Assembly: GCF_000165425.1 (NCBI RefSeq)
Contig: NW_001799044.1
Span: forward strand, 247,205 to 311,204
Length of the DNA stretch: 64,000 nucleotides
Direction: 5' to 3'
Origin: Paramecium tetraurelia
Taxonomy: Eukaryota; Ciliophora; Oligohymenophorea; Peniculida; Parameciidae
Shown: one piece after another, positions 38,651 through 50,033 of the stretch
How positions within the stretch are numbered: the first letter of the stretch is position 1
Layout of the letters: each line of letters starts with the position of its first letter
Position numbers and translations under genes: made by a program
The notes under the pieces: generated by a model
What the model was told of the DNA's origin: nothing
The model's input: the letters and a program-made list of their open reading frames with translations, nothing else
Databases searched by the model: none

Positions 38651-39684
38651 TATTTCAGAAAAAGTTCCAACTACCAGTATTCTCATCCATTTAGATCTAC
38701 ACTTTCTTTCCCTTCATTTTTTAGAAGGAACTGATAGCTTAAGAGAATTTTATCATGGAGTAAAAATTAGGATAAGCAATCCAATTTTTGGTACTGAAAT
38801 AGAATTCTTCACTTTTAAATTTAAGTGATCCTACTAGAACAACTCTTCTTTAATTCAATCCCATCTATTATATATATTTAATAATAGTAAAAATTATTGA
38901 GCATCCGAATAATTAACCCTTTAAAATACCTGAAAAAATGTGATAAATTTATTTCTTCTAAAAATAAGAAAATTCAAATAATTTAATCAAAATTAATCGT
39001 TTATTTTGCAATCTTATAATTAAAAATCATTTAAATCTTAAATCTGGCTTTACATTTTCTTATGGGCATCTAAAATTTTACAACCAACTCAGTTCTCTAA
39101 AGTTAAAAATTGTCTTGATTACCATATATTGATGCTAAAAGATAGGCTATTATTTTTAAATGCTATGATTTTATTAATGCATTAAATTTATATGTTAAAG
39201 CAAATTGAGAACAAAATTTAAAATGAAGTTAAGTTTAAATAATTATTATTTTAAACCTAAAGTTTTATTTCCTAGATATTACTTCTTTTACACTTACTTA
39301 AATAATCAATGCTTATGTAAATGTTAATTTAAATTTAAATTAAGCCATGATTGGTGTTATTGAAGACTTTATAAGCCTTAAGGATGGAATTCTATGATGG
39401 CATGAGATTAATAAAATGAACTATCCTTATTTAATATCATAAAGACAACTTAGTCAATTTCGCAAACTTAATATTTCGTGAGAATGGTAGTCCTCTCTAT
39501 GAAATTATTCCTTTAAATGAATATTATTCTATTATATAATTTATTATATTTTACTAATTTAATAATTAATTTAATAATATAATCAATATTCTTATAAGCG
39601 TATTTTCACTCTATTTCTATTATCACCTTAGAGTATTTTCTGATATAAAAATGCTAATCAATAATAATTTTACACTGAATGGAA
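38651..39684. other. Gene-poor AT-rich stretch
   Basis: About 1 kb without a supported gene. A short frame around 39355-39480 reads GVIEDFISLKDGIL and QRQLSQFRKLNIS but is interrupted by TGA codons on both sides of each piece, so it may be a relic. The rest is A/T-rich spacer. Confidence 0.45.
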
Positions 39685-41584
39685 ATGAGTGATTCGGATC
39701 ATGATGTGGATTATAGATTATAATATATTGATTTCTGCAGTGCCAACGCAAATATTCATTAACCATTCTGTTCCCCCAATTATTATCTTCAAATGTAAAG
39801 GATCCTCATTTGACCCTACTATCACAGACTTTATAAGGAATTACACAATTTAAAACATCCTTAAATTTTCTACATTTCTTACATCTATTTAAATCTCAAT
39901 ATAGATTAAATATGTAGAAAACGGTGTCTTCAATCCGGAAATTATTCTTATTTTTAATTCTTTATTGAGAATGATAACTTAAACATCAAATAGTGATGAG
40001 TAGGGTGCTTCTCATAGTGAGGTTAATCCCTCTAAACTTAGCCAAGATGCCAATAATTAAGGAAAAAATTCTGAAGAATCTACAGCAGAAATCATGAATT
40101 AATATAACGTTACAATGATAAGATGTCAACAATGTTAACGTGAATAACCACCATCTAATAAATGTATATAATGTGGAATTCAATTTGCTTAAAATATTTC
40201 CCCCGCTTGTTTACAAAATCAGAAAAATGTACCCAAAGTTGAGCAGCAAACAGTGCCCTAGTAGCTTAATTTGAATAACAATTCAGCTTTTAGATTGTAC
40301 TTCTTAAAAGGTATTATTTTTAATTATCTTTAGGTTGTGATAATCGTTAGCTCAACTTATCATAGTAGAAGGAATTTCTCAATTATGTTAAAATCGATCC
40401 TTATGGCCACTCCTTTATGATATATAATTCAAATGAACTTAAAAATAAGGTAAATTAATGGAAATAAGCTCTTCCATGGATTACACCATACTATGCAATT
40501 AAGAGCAACCCGATAGACCCTATATTAAAAGTTATCGTTGATGGTCCTTATGGAACATTTGACTGTGCTTCTAAAGGAGTAAAATTTTTATAAAATCTTA
40601 GGAAATCTCAACGGTGATCAAGTCTGGAGTTCCTGGTTCAAAAATTGTTTATAGTAATCCAGTAAAGGAGGAAAAAGATATTTAATACGCCAAGAGCATG
40701 GGAGTCGAAATAACAAGTGCTGACACCATCGATGAACTCATCAAGATCCAAAAGATAGCACCAGAAATGAAGATACTATGGAGAATATCTATTGTTGAAG
40801 AAAACCCAGAATAAATGGCGACCGTTTTTTCTGGCAAATTTGGGGATGATATACCAGATTTAGATGCTGCTCATAAAAGGTTTTAGTAAATTCAACAAAT
40901 GGGAATTCAATTGCATGGTATTCATTTCCATTGTGGAAGTGCTGTTTAAGGATCATCCTCTTTTGGAAAAGTAATTCATTCATTTATCCCTAGGCTATTG
41001 ATTTGGCCAAAGAATGTATGAAAATAGGCAGATTGTATGGACATAAGATGATATTGTTAGATGTAGGAGGTGGATTTCCTACTGGTAATATTCAAGAAAA
41101 TATCATTAATGCATTGAAAAAAACTGAAAACGATCCTTTAGGATATGAAGTGATTGCAGAACCTGGAAGACATTTTAGTGCTAACACATGTTATCTTTTA
41201 TTTAGAATTATGACTAAAAGAATTAAACATGGGAGATTGTGTTACCATGTAAATGAATCTTTATATCATTCTTTCAATTGTGTTCTTATGGATGGTATCA
41301 CATTTGAAAATGAAAATGATTAATTGTATAGTGTTTTCAACTCAGATGGGTCCTAAAATACTTAAAATTCAGATCACTCTAATGTTTCAATTTTCGGAAT
41401 GACATGTGATGGCCATGATGCTCTTGCTAAGAATATTACTTTACCTAGTGATATGTAGGTTGGAGATTGGCTTTGTATGTCAGGTATGGGAAGCTACACC
41501 ATTGGACCAAAATCCAGATTCAACGGAATGAAATCAACATCCAAAATCTATCAATGGAGTAGTTAAATTGAAGAATAAATTTGA
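39685..41584 (+). CDS. ODC1: Ornithine decarboxylase with N-terminal zinc-ribbon extension
   Basis: The C-terminal 400 residues are a group IV PLP-dependent decarboxylase: LPWITPYYAIKSNP with the PLP lysine, FDCASKGEI, IQLHGIHFHCGSAV, LLDVGGGFPTG, EPGRHFSANT, SFNCVLMDG and FGMTCDGHDALAKN with the active-site Cys. It makes putrescine, the first step of polyamine synthesis. Introns of 23 nt (three of them, TAG) are clear. Upstream, the same frame continues through a 23-nt intron near 40311-40333 into an exon with a four-Cys ribbon (MIRCQQCQREQPPSNKCIQC) and no intervening stop, so it reads as one fused protein. The first ~100 codons (from ATG 39685) are ambiguous between two frames, so the true N-terminus is unsure. 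Confidence 0.8.
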
Positions 41585-41691
41585 CAGCTTCAGAGTTATT
41601 GATGTATTTTAATAATACGTAAAATATATATAATAAATAAATAACGAATTCCCAATTTCTCAATTTTACATAACACATCAATTAAAAATAT

Positions 41692-41979
41692 ATGTTGAGA
41701 CAGTTAGATATTCTAAGGAATGGAACAGAATAATTTATTAAAAAAACTATTCTTAATAAATTGAATCTTAGGGATATTAATTTCAAAAAAATACTCCTTA
41801 GTCTTAACAAAAAAATTATGACTGACTCTATTTCTGTTTGTCGACTGGAATACCTCATTTATATTATCTTACCTTTATTTTTTGTTTATAAGAACAACTC
41901 ATGTAAATTCCTCATAATTTTCCAAAACATTTTATTTTATGTGTTGAAATCTATGAAATCAATAATAACAATCTCATGA
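41692..41979 (+). CDS. Possible small membrane protein
   Basis: A single 96-codon frame starts MLRQLDILRNGTEQFIKKTI and contains a hydrophobic stretch (LEYLIYIILPLFFVY) that could span a membrane. It ends with TGA. I know no homologue, and a frame of this length could be accidental. Confidence 0.25.
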
Positions 41980-42204
41980 ATGATGGTCTTTTACGATTTA
42001 ATTCCATATAGATAGGATTGGTTTTAGCCTCTTGTTCCTGAATTACGGACTTAATTGATTTGGTGGATAAATAATGATTGGCAACACTTAAATTAATAAC
42101 TATTAATATTATTAAAAAATTAATTCAATTAGGAATATTTTATTGTTGAAAATTAATTATTAGTTAAGTTTAAGTCTAAGATAATCAAATAATATGGCAT
42201 GAAT

Positions 42205-42642
42205 TCATTTATGATGTTAAGAGTTAGATCTGATCCTGTAAGAATTGTAAATAGTATCACTTTCATCATTTGAACTCCAAAATCTGAACCTTTTCTCAGG
42301 ATGATGACATTGGGATAATGTAGTAGTTGTAGAGCTTGATTAATTACTCAATCTGACAATTGGATATGAATTTTCTTCAGCATCAAGTTCTCTTGGGGAA
42401 CCCTAATCAAACAAAATTAAAAATAAATACAATTCAGAATCTCAAGAAGCCTTTCTTCTAGTTAATCTTATCCTTTGCACTTACAAACAGTTTAATATAA
42501 ATTATTATCCTTCCTAATTAATAAATCTTTATAAAATTTAAAAAATACCCTTTACGTATCCTTTTTGCTCCATAGAAATCTGATTTCGTTAATACATAGC
42601 CCATATTGCTGATAATATTTAACTTTCCAACGTAGTTGACAT
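42205..42642 (-). CDS. Possible small multi-exon gene, structure unresolved
   Basis: A start MSTTLESQILSAIWAMYQRN is followed by candidate introns (GTAAAG...AAG, 29 nt; GTATTT...TAG, 28 nt). The last frame reads ELDAEENSYPIVRLSNQSSS and ends QHHK before TGA at 42205. Codon use looks coding at both ends, but I could not join the middle without one out-of-frame step. No family is recognised. It may be a decayed gene. Confidence 0.3.
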
Positions 42643-42818
42643 ACTTAAAATTTTTAATATTTATATTAATTAAACCCTTATGATGTTATATATAACTTAT
42701 TATCTCATAATCAAATAGCTTCTATAATTAATCAATTGAAAATTAAAAGTATAAACATTTATATTTTTCTATAACTTTTTACATTTTATAAGTTAAAGGA
42801 TTGATCACAATAATTGAG

Positions 42819-43126
42819 ATGTATGTGCACTTTAAAATATAAAAGCAAAATTTAAGAGAGCCAACAGCTGAGTTGAGAGTGTTAACCAAAGGTGCTATCA
42901 GAATAAGCTAATTATAATTAAGTATTAATAAAAATACATCTGATTTAGAAGAGAAAGGTATATATTGTATAAATTTTAAGGGTGATTTAAATTGAAAGAA
43001 TTAGAAGAAATTAATATGAGGAGAAAAATGACACTTGAAAAATAAGCTAAAGGAATTCTGTAAATAAAAATTGAGAATGCCATATAAAGGCGAAATTATT
43101 TTTTCTATTTTTAATATTTGAACTGA
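42819..43126 (+). CDS. Possible small basic protein
   Basis: The first exon reads MYVHFKIQKQNLREPTAELR. After a rather long 41-nt candidate intron, a helical stretch follows (ELEEINMRRKMTLEKQAKGI) before TGA. The length is small and no family is recognised; treat it as tentative. Confidence 0.25.
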
Positions 43127-43239
43127 GAATATTTTTTCATTAGCACCATTAAAAATAAATAAGAATTTAAATAATTATTTGAGTATAAGTAAAACTGTAA
43201 AATATTAAAGACAGATGCAAGATAATATTTATGCAATAA

Positions 43240-43891
43240 TCAGAATCTAAAACTCGAAATATGAACAAATTTTGTTTAAGAGGTCTCTTAATTGTCCAAC
43301 TATTCCAAACTAGAAGACTTAGAATTTAGACTTGATTTTTTAGAACTTGAATGATCGCCAAGGTCTTTACCAGAGTCCTAATTAAACTAGGTTTTATACT
43401 GAACTCATGAATTCGTAATCATAAGGATGCTTAGAAGCTTAGAGATAAATTTTCCTTGCCCCCTCTTATTTTTTATAAATATAAAAATTTACTTATATCA
43501 ATTGATTCTGATTCCGAATCGGATGGTTAATCAAAATATGATTAGATTTTCACCATTTATGTGAATGTACCTCCAAAAGAAAAAAGGACACTCTATGATT
43601 AGTATCTGATTTATATAGCCCTATTTTCGCTCTATTCCCAAATAATTTCATCGCTCTCAATAATGACTGCTTTAAATTGTATCAAAGTATCTACTTTTTA
43701 CATTTAAATTTACTTTATTCTAGGTCCTCATATACTTAACCTACCCAAAAAGGGTATATTTCATTATTGGTGTGCAAAATCAGACTATTAAATGGATTCC
43801 ACATGCCTAAGGCTTGAATGTCTCCAACGATTCTAAGTTCTTGAGATGAATGTGTCTCACATCTGACTTTAAAGTAGATTTATACAGGCAT
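43240..43891 (-). CDS. CBM20 carbohydrate-binding protein, copy 1
   Basis: Three introns (23 TAG, 28 ending AAG, 22 TAG) leave exactly 193 codons, 192 residues. The CBM20 starch/glycogen-binding domain opens with VQIYFKVRCETHSSQELRIV. It continues QALGMWNPFNSLILHTNNEI and YPFW with the Trp that stacks on sugar, then FKAVIIESDEIIWEQSENRA with the second aromatic. The tail is Ser- and Asp-rich (SDSESESIDI, GDHSSSKKSSLNSKSSS) with no enzyme domain. In the family, CBM20 recruits proteins to alpha-glucans; here the protein may be an adaptor or regulator of glycogen. A second, diverged copy lies 203 bp upstream on the same strand. Confidence 0.8.
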
Positions 43892-44093
43892 ATAGTAAGA
43901 TAATAAAATTAATGTAATCGTAAAAAAGATTGAAATTTAATAATAATTATATTGCCATTTAAAATGTGTGTTCTTAAAATAGACAATATTAATTGGTTTA
44001 GAATTTTCGATATCTAAGTTCTAAGAAATTTCTAAAATTTAAATTAATTTTGATTTTTGCATTAATTAGTAAATTATCAACACAAAGAGTATA

Positions 44094-44738
44094 TCAAGGA
44101 TCGAGAAATCCAAATTAAAGTTGGCAATCTTGGGTATTTGATTATTTATTTGGACTACATTAATATTGCTCATTCGAAATCAATGAGGTTTCTTCATCGT
44201 AAAATTATGAATTCTCATCGCTCTCTAATTCTTAATCCTAATCAATATGATTTAAAGTATTACTGAGTCTTCATCCGAGTCATACAATTTCTCTTGTAAT
44301 TATATTGAAATCTTTCTTGCGTTGGCTAAATATAATTATGTAAAATACACTCAGTAATATTAGTTAAATCAGTATTTGAGAACAGTCTTCTGATATTATG
44401 GATAATAAGGGGTTGTTAATCGAAAGTCAAGATCACTACCATCTTTTGGCTTAAGATTTGTATCAATCTGTTTGCTCCGATTTCCCATTAAAAATTTATT
44501 CCATCACTTATAACTATTTTGAACTCCAAAATTTCATCTAGCGATTAATACATAAACTACTTGGCTCAACTTCCAAAGCATCCTCATTCATCCAAACTGG
44601 ATAAGTATCCGGGCTAGTGCTCAATTTAAATCCATTTAAAGGATTCCAATTGCCTAATGCTGAATTGTTTCCAACTATTATTACAGTTTAAGAAAGTTAA
44701 GTTGGACACACAACACGAAATAAAACCTGTGCACTCAT
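44094..44738 (-). CDS. CBM20 carbohydrate-binding protein, copy 2
   Basis: Three introns (23, 23 and 26 nt, all TAG) leave exactly 191 codons, 190 residues. The CBM20 domain begins AQVLFRVVCPTQLSQTVIIV. It continues NSALGNWNPLNGFKLSTSPD and TYPVWMNEDALEVEPN, then ILEFKIVISDGINFQWEIGA. The tail is acidic and Ser/Gln-rich (YDSDEDSDQELESDENSQF). Layout, length and intron number match copy 1, so the two are paralogues by local duplication, but residue identity is modest, suggesting an old event. There is no catalytic domain. Glycogen is the likely ligand by inference only. Confidence 0.82.
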
Positions 44739-45047
44739 TTATCTTTTATTTTTTATATTAAAATTTAAGTTATTAATCCAAAAATATAAACCAAAAAGTG
44801 TGAAATTTTATTCCCCCTTCTTCATTTTACAAAACCGTCAAAATTATTTCTTATAAGAAAGATGAATTTTTAACTTGAATGTCACCCTACCAACCATTAC
44901 TCACTATTATAATACTAACTTGCATACCATCTACTATTTCAATGATGATCAACTTTTCCAAAAAACCAGAGGATAAGGTTCTGTTTATCTGATTATGAAA
45001 TTTTTGGAATATAAAAAATTATTTATTTTAATTACAAATTATAATAA
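44739..45047. other. Intergenic, divergent promoters
   Basis: AT-rich spacer. A short frame near 44863-44950 (MNFQLECHPTNHYSLL...) ends at a TGA and is not supported as a gene. Confidence 0.4.
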
Positions 45048-45950
45048 ATGTAGGGAGATGAAAAAGAAGCCCAAATGAGTAAGTATAGAGAGCAGGTTAT
45101 TCATGCTGAAACTTTGAATATGATGGCTAAATACTAATTAATATTTTTAAAGATGGAAATCTCTATGAGAAAAGTAGCACTAATACTCAAATTAAAGTAA
45201 TACTAACTGTTAATAGTAGAGGAAACTAATAAAAATTTTATGCCTTTAGAAAACTCAAGAAAACTAGCTCTTATAGTGCTAATCATTTTAAAGTGTTATT
45301 TACTTAAATAGCATTGAAATTTTAATAAGTTGGAATGATTATTCAAAAAAGATAAAAAAGGAATTTACATCATGCTTTCTTAAAAGTTCGCTTATTATTT
45401 CCCAAAAATAAAAATGATAAAATAAGAAGATCTTTTTTATAAGTTATTGCTTCAAAAGAGGCTGAAATTAAAAATCTATAAATCAAGGAGCAAGAAATCA
45501 CAGAAAACATAACCAATTAAAAGTTAAAAGAATAAGAACTCTAATCAAAATTAAAATAAAAAGAATTGCTCTTGACACAGCTTGAAAATGAATTAAGAAA
45601 AAATTCAGCTAATAAGACTCTTGATTCAAAAGTATTTAATGATTATATTAAGTTACGAAATTTAGAAGTTGAAAATTAAGAGATGTAGGATCGCATAATG
45701 GGCACAGAAGATTCTGTTAGTCTCTTCATAAGAGAAATGAATGATATGTTGGATGGTCATGAAATCAGTACAAATTTAGGTAAATTTTATCGACTAACAG
45801 ATAGGGATAGACTCAGATGAAAATTAGTCTTATGAATAACCCCCTTAAGTTATAGAATATTAAAGCCAACGTTTGAATTAAAATTCAAGACAACAAAAAT
45901 CTAAGAACTTTTACTCTAATTAATTGACAAGGAGTACTAAAATTAATTGA
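45048..45950 (+). CDS. Coiled-coil protein with globular N-terminus
   Basis: The start MQGDEKEAQMSKYREQVIHA runs into a globular segment (QILINIFKDGNLYEKS, IKVILTVNSRGNQQKFYAF). A long coiled coil follows (IASKEAEIKNLQIKEQEITE) and then a conserved-looking stretch (VSLFIREMNDMLDGHEIS). The last intron is 25 nt (TAG), followed by a Gln-rich tail. The length is one base short: after HAETL a second G would join EYDGQILINIF in frame. A small beta-rich head before a coiled coil recalls SAS-6/XRCC4-type proteins, but I cannot support that from motifs. Confidence 0.6.
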
Positions 45951-45966
45951 AATATCAATTCCAAAT

Positions 45967-46771
45967 TCAAAATAACTATTATTTTATTTTTTTATCTTGT
46001 TGGTAAATTTTATTGTACTATTGGTTCAATAATATTGAATAATTGTTAACTTAGGTTTTTGGTTTTGATTTATTGCTATTCATCGCCTCTAACAGTTCTT
46101 TTTCTTATTTCTTATTTCTCCCCTAAACTGCCAATTTAATTGCTTGTTAATTCTATAATTTAAGCATCTCATTTTCTTATTCTAACTATGATAATTTGAA
46201 ATTTATAGAATCGTTAGGATTTAATGTTATCATATGTTTTAATTCCTAAATTTTCATTTTCTAGTGCTAATATGGTATTTTCGTATTGATTTATTTTCAT
46301 TTCATAACTCTATTTGATGGTTTTTATCTAAAAACTGTAATGAAAATAAATACTTCAGCCTCTTTCAATTTTAAAGTTTGAATGCTTTCTGAAATACATT
46401 CATCTATAGCTTTTATGATAATCTAACAGTCTTCAATCGAAAATTATTATCCAGCAATAATTTTTGATAAAAATTTTTGAAGTTCGTTCTATAAGGCTAA
46501 TTCAAATTATCTTTTTTGAATTGTAACATTAATCTAATTTGGAAATTACTCCTCTTCTAACTCATCTAAAATGTTGCTTTGCTAACTATAACTTTTTTAT
46601 CTGCTCTTGTTACTCATTATTGTTGTATAATTATTGCAATATGAACCATCAAATGATTGATTGTGTTCTGATCTAGATTTATAACTATTATCTTTTACGA
46701 ATTTAGGACCTATTTAGGATTATAGAAAATATCTAACCTGAAGATTGATTTGAACTTTTTTTCAAAGACAT
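45967..46771 (-). CDS. Coiled-coil protein
   Basis: The start MSLKKSSNQSSGPKFVKDNS spans a 28-nt intron (GTTAG...TAG); a second 26-nt intron lies near 46320-46345. The protein has about 249 residues: a disordered Ser-rich head, a helical middle (QKRQFELALQNELQKFLSKI) and a coiled-coil end (LSQLEQENEMLKLQNQQAIK). The frame requires one T fewer in the TTT run near 46243-46245. Function unknown. It is convergent with the coiled-coil gene at 45048, the stops lying 16 bp apart. Confidence 0.55.
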
Positions 46772-47088
46772 GGTAACTATGAAATAATGAATAAATTTAA
46801 AATAGTTAAGATTGTTATTGCATTTTGAAGTTTATAAATACTAGATTTAATTATTCTTTATGGAAATATCTAATATCAGAAGAGATACTCAATAAGTATA
46901 GGATAGTATACTATAACAAATTTAAAACTGTCAATTCAAATTATAAAGATAATCCATTTTTTGATTAAAAAAAGGAAATATTATAAAATGGAGTTAAGAT
47001 AATTATTAATATTAATACATATAATTATAAATCATCTATAATAGTTGTAGGTTAATAATTCTAAATAAAAAGTTAATTAATTTTATCA
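46772..47088. other. Intergenic
   Basis: AT-rich spacer between two minus-strand genes; nothing recognisable. Confidence 0.5.
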
Positions 47089-49758
47089 TCATTTATTAAA
47101 TAGATTCCTAAAACTACGATTTATTGCTTTATAAGCTTTTAACTATACTAATGATTTTTGAATTTATTGATTAGCATCTTTAATTACTTTTTCTTTTTTT
47201 TTCTATCTTCTGTCCATATTTAGCAATCTCATTTATTCAAAATTCAATTCGACATTATTGTTTCTATTTTTGAGTTCTGCATCCATTTCTAATTTATAAC
47301 AATAGTATTGAGAATAATTTTGAAATTCTTCAATACCAAATAGTGTTTCAATTTCAATTATTTTAGGAAATCCTTTATCTTAAGCTCGTAGATATTAAGC
47401 TAGAACAGTAGAAAAGTTTCCTTCGGGATAAAAGTGAGTATATTCTTAAATAGAATCAAAATTTGAAATGGAACTAAGATGCAACTATTTAAATTTTTCT
47501 TCCATTTCTTTTTTTTTTGTTTTTAAAATCAAATTGTCTATTTTTTCTGTTAGACCTCCTAAATACTTTTCACTAATTGATGTATATGTAACTACATGAG
47601 TGATTTTTCGAGTCATTTTGCCATTCAAATATTTGATACTTTTTATCCTACTTTTTTATTTGAGATTATAGATTTGATATTCAGGATATTAGGTATCTAA
47701 CATATCTTCTTCTGCTACATTATAACTATTAAGAAGATCTTCTAAATATGTCTTTCTTTTCACGTTTAGATTGATTAATTTAGATGCTTCGAATCGTTGT
47801 TATGCCTATTTGATTTAGGATATACATTTCCTTGCATTAAAATCAATTCTATCCCTTCGAAAATAAGCTGCTTGATGCAATTTATCGAATTATTTTAGGA
47901 ATTTGATAAAGTGTGTGGCTGATCTAAGATAAAAATTAATTTTACACATTAAAATGGTAACTTCTCACACGTTCTCTGGCAATATGATCATCCATTAAAC
48001 AAATATAACATCGTACACCTATAGATCCATAATCCTTATGAAACACTATCTTATTTCTAATCCGCCTCCAATCCAANNNNNNNNNNNATTTCTAATCAGA
48101 TAATACTATTGTAGATCGTAAATTCGTCCTTATGAGTTTTATGAAGAATCTTAAAATTCCTTTAGACTTTTTTAAAATTAGTCTTAATAAATTTAAAATA
48201 TGCTTGAGAAATTAATACTCCTTGAACTTGCAGATCTTGGCATATTTGAATAAAAACTTATTTCACCAAAATATTCATTCCTCCTTTTTTGATCAACAAC
48301 GATACCAGTTTTTTTATAAAAAATATCAACTAATCCTGTTTTGATAATGAACATATCATAATTTTATTAGAAATCAAATTCATCGAAAATAACTTCTTCT
48401 GGATTGTATACTCTTTCTTTCATACTTGGCAAGACAACCTCAATTAGAAATTATTAAGAATGGTTCTTCAACAAGATATCGCAATACCCAAGCAATTTTC
48501 CATTTACTTATTTCCTTAAATCATTAGCTAATTCAATTTAAACTTAATTAGTTAAATCTTATAATACTAAAGATTTCGATTCCATAACAAATTCAATATA
48601 TCGTCTAATTCTATTCTATAATTGATTAGATATGCCTGCCTTTTTCATAAACCTATTTATGCCATTAATCTTTTCTTTTTTCAACTTATTCTGTCCATCA
48701 ATTTCTTGTAGAGCAAATCCTATAGAATTCATAGTAAAAGCAAAGCCACCACAGGCAATCAGTAAAAGCACGATTCCAATGAATCTCTCTTGCGGAGTTT
48801 AGGGACTTATGTCTCCATAACCCACTGTAGTCATTGTGGCTATTCCCCAATACAAAGAATTAACATATCGAATTGACCAATCAGCAAAATAGATATCTCC
48901 AAGCCATGAGTCATCACTTGGCTCTTATTATGCAAGATAATGAAAGATGCAACCAAGAATATGAGCAAAAAACAACACAAAAAAAAATAACTTACAAAAA
49001 TTGACTATTGCAGCCACTCCAGGCCTCATTGACAATACTTCATCAAATTTATCTATTATCTTTTTTAGCTTTGCCAATCTTACTAATTTTAACACTTTCA
49101 CAAACCTCAAAAATTTCAGTAACCTAATTAATTTAGCACTTTAGACTAACGAAGACGATTCATCCATTATTATATCATAAGGAAATGTAGAAATGAAATC
49201 TATCCAAAACCAAAAACTTATATAGTCTTTAAATATTTCCTTCCTTTCCATATTTAGTTTACCCTCTAAATAGACACCTGTGTTAAAATTGAGTAGAATA
49301 TCAAATACAAACATAGCTGTACTTACTCGTGAAAATGCCTAACTCAACTCTATTTCAAAACTAATCAATAAAGGAATTGTTATCATCTCATAAATCACTA
49401 ATAATAAGCATAAGAGGTCCCATAACATTTTCATTGACCCATCTGGACTAAAAGTGTAAGGTTATTTGAGTGTTACTAATTATTTTATTTTGTTGTAAAA
49501 TCTACGAAATCGAATGACCATGCGATCCCAATTGAAATTAAATTTTCTCCTCATAGTATGCTTTGCCGACAACAATCTTCTTTTATAACGATTTTGACCT
49601 TAGAGTCGTCTCTCTTTAATTTTATAACCTTCTAATGGATTAGCATCTTAATCATAATCAGATCCACTAGTAATTGCATCATCCGCTAAGAATTTATATT
49701 ATCTTTTTGTTAAGACATCTTTCTTCTAACTTTGAATGAATTACACATATAATTCCAT
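47089..49758 (-). CDS. EAG/HCN-type voltage-gated K+ channel with cyclic-nucleotide-binding domain
   Basis: The protein of about 870 residues starts MELYVQFIQSQKKDVLTKRQ. Six membrane segments run from MLWDLLCLLLVIYEMITIPL. The S4 voltage sensor is Arg/Lys-rich (AKLIRLLKFLRFVKVLKLVR). The pore has MTTVGYGDISPQTPQERF, with the K+ selectivity filter codons at 48811-48822. A cyclic-nucleotide-binding domain follows (FLIEVVLPSMKERVY, EEVIFDEFDF, MFIIKTGLVDIFYKKTG, NEYFGEISFYSNMPRSAS). A Cys/His-containing segment CYICLMDDHIARE lies near 47960-48030. Such channels set membrane potential and ciliary responses in Paramecium, which has many paralogues. An 11-N gap interrupts the post-CNBD region. Confidence 0.9.
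48077..48087. other. Assembly gap (11 N) inside the K+ channel gene
   Basis: Eleven N bases interrupt the coding sequence downstream of the CNBD. The 10-mer ATTTCTAATC occurs immediately to the right (48088-48097) and also 15 bp to the left of the gap (48053-48062), so the join may contain a small artificial duplication. Confidence 0.9.
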
Positions 49759-50033
49759 TATAAATAATAAATAAATTCATTCAAAATCTAAGTTTCATCT
49801 TTTTTTGATTTTATCTCTTAATAATCTACAATTTCACAAAATCCATATGAGTATTTTATTTTTTCAGTAGTGTTTATTTACATTTGGATGGGCAAAAAAA
49901 AATTAATAAAATAAGTTTAGATCTTAGCCTTTTATAAAAGTATAATTTTCATTCTTAATCAAAATACATGCAAGAATTCCCTTAAAACGCTATTTCTATT
50001 CTTTAATTTTATGACTATTTTATTATAATATTA
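49759..50033. other. Intergenic, divergent promoters
   Basis: AT-rich spacer between the divergent K+ channel and coiled-coil genes; no gene seen. Confidence 0.5.
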
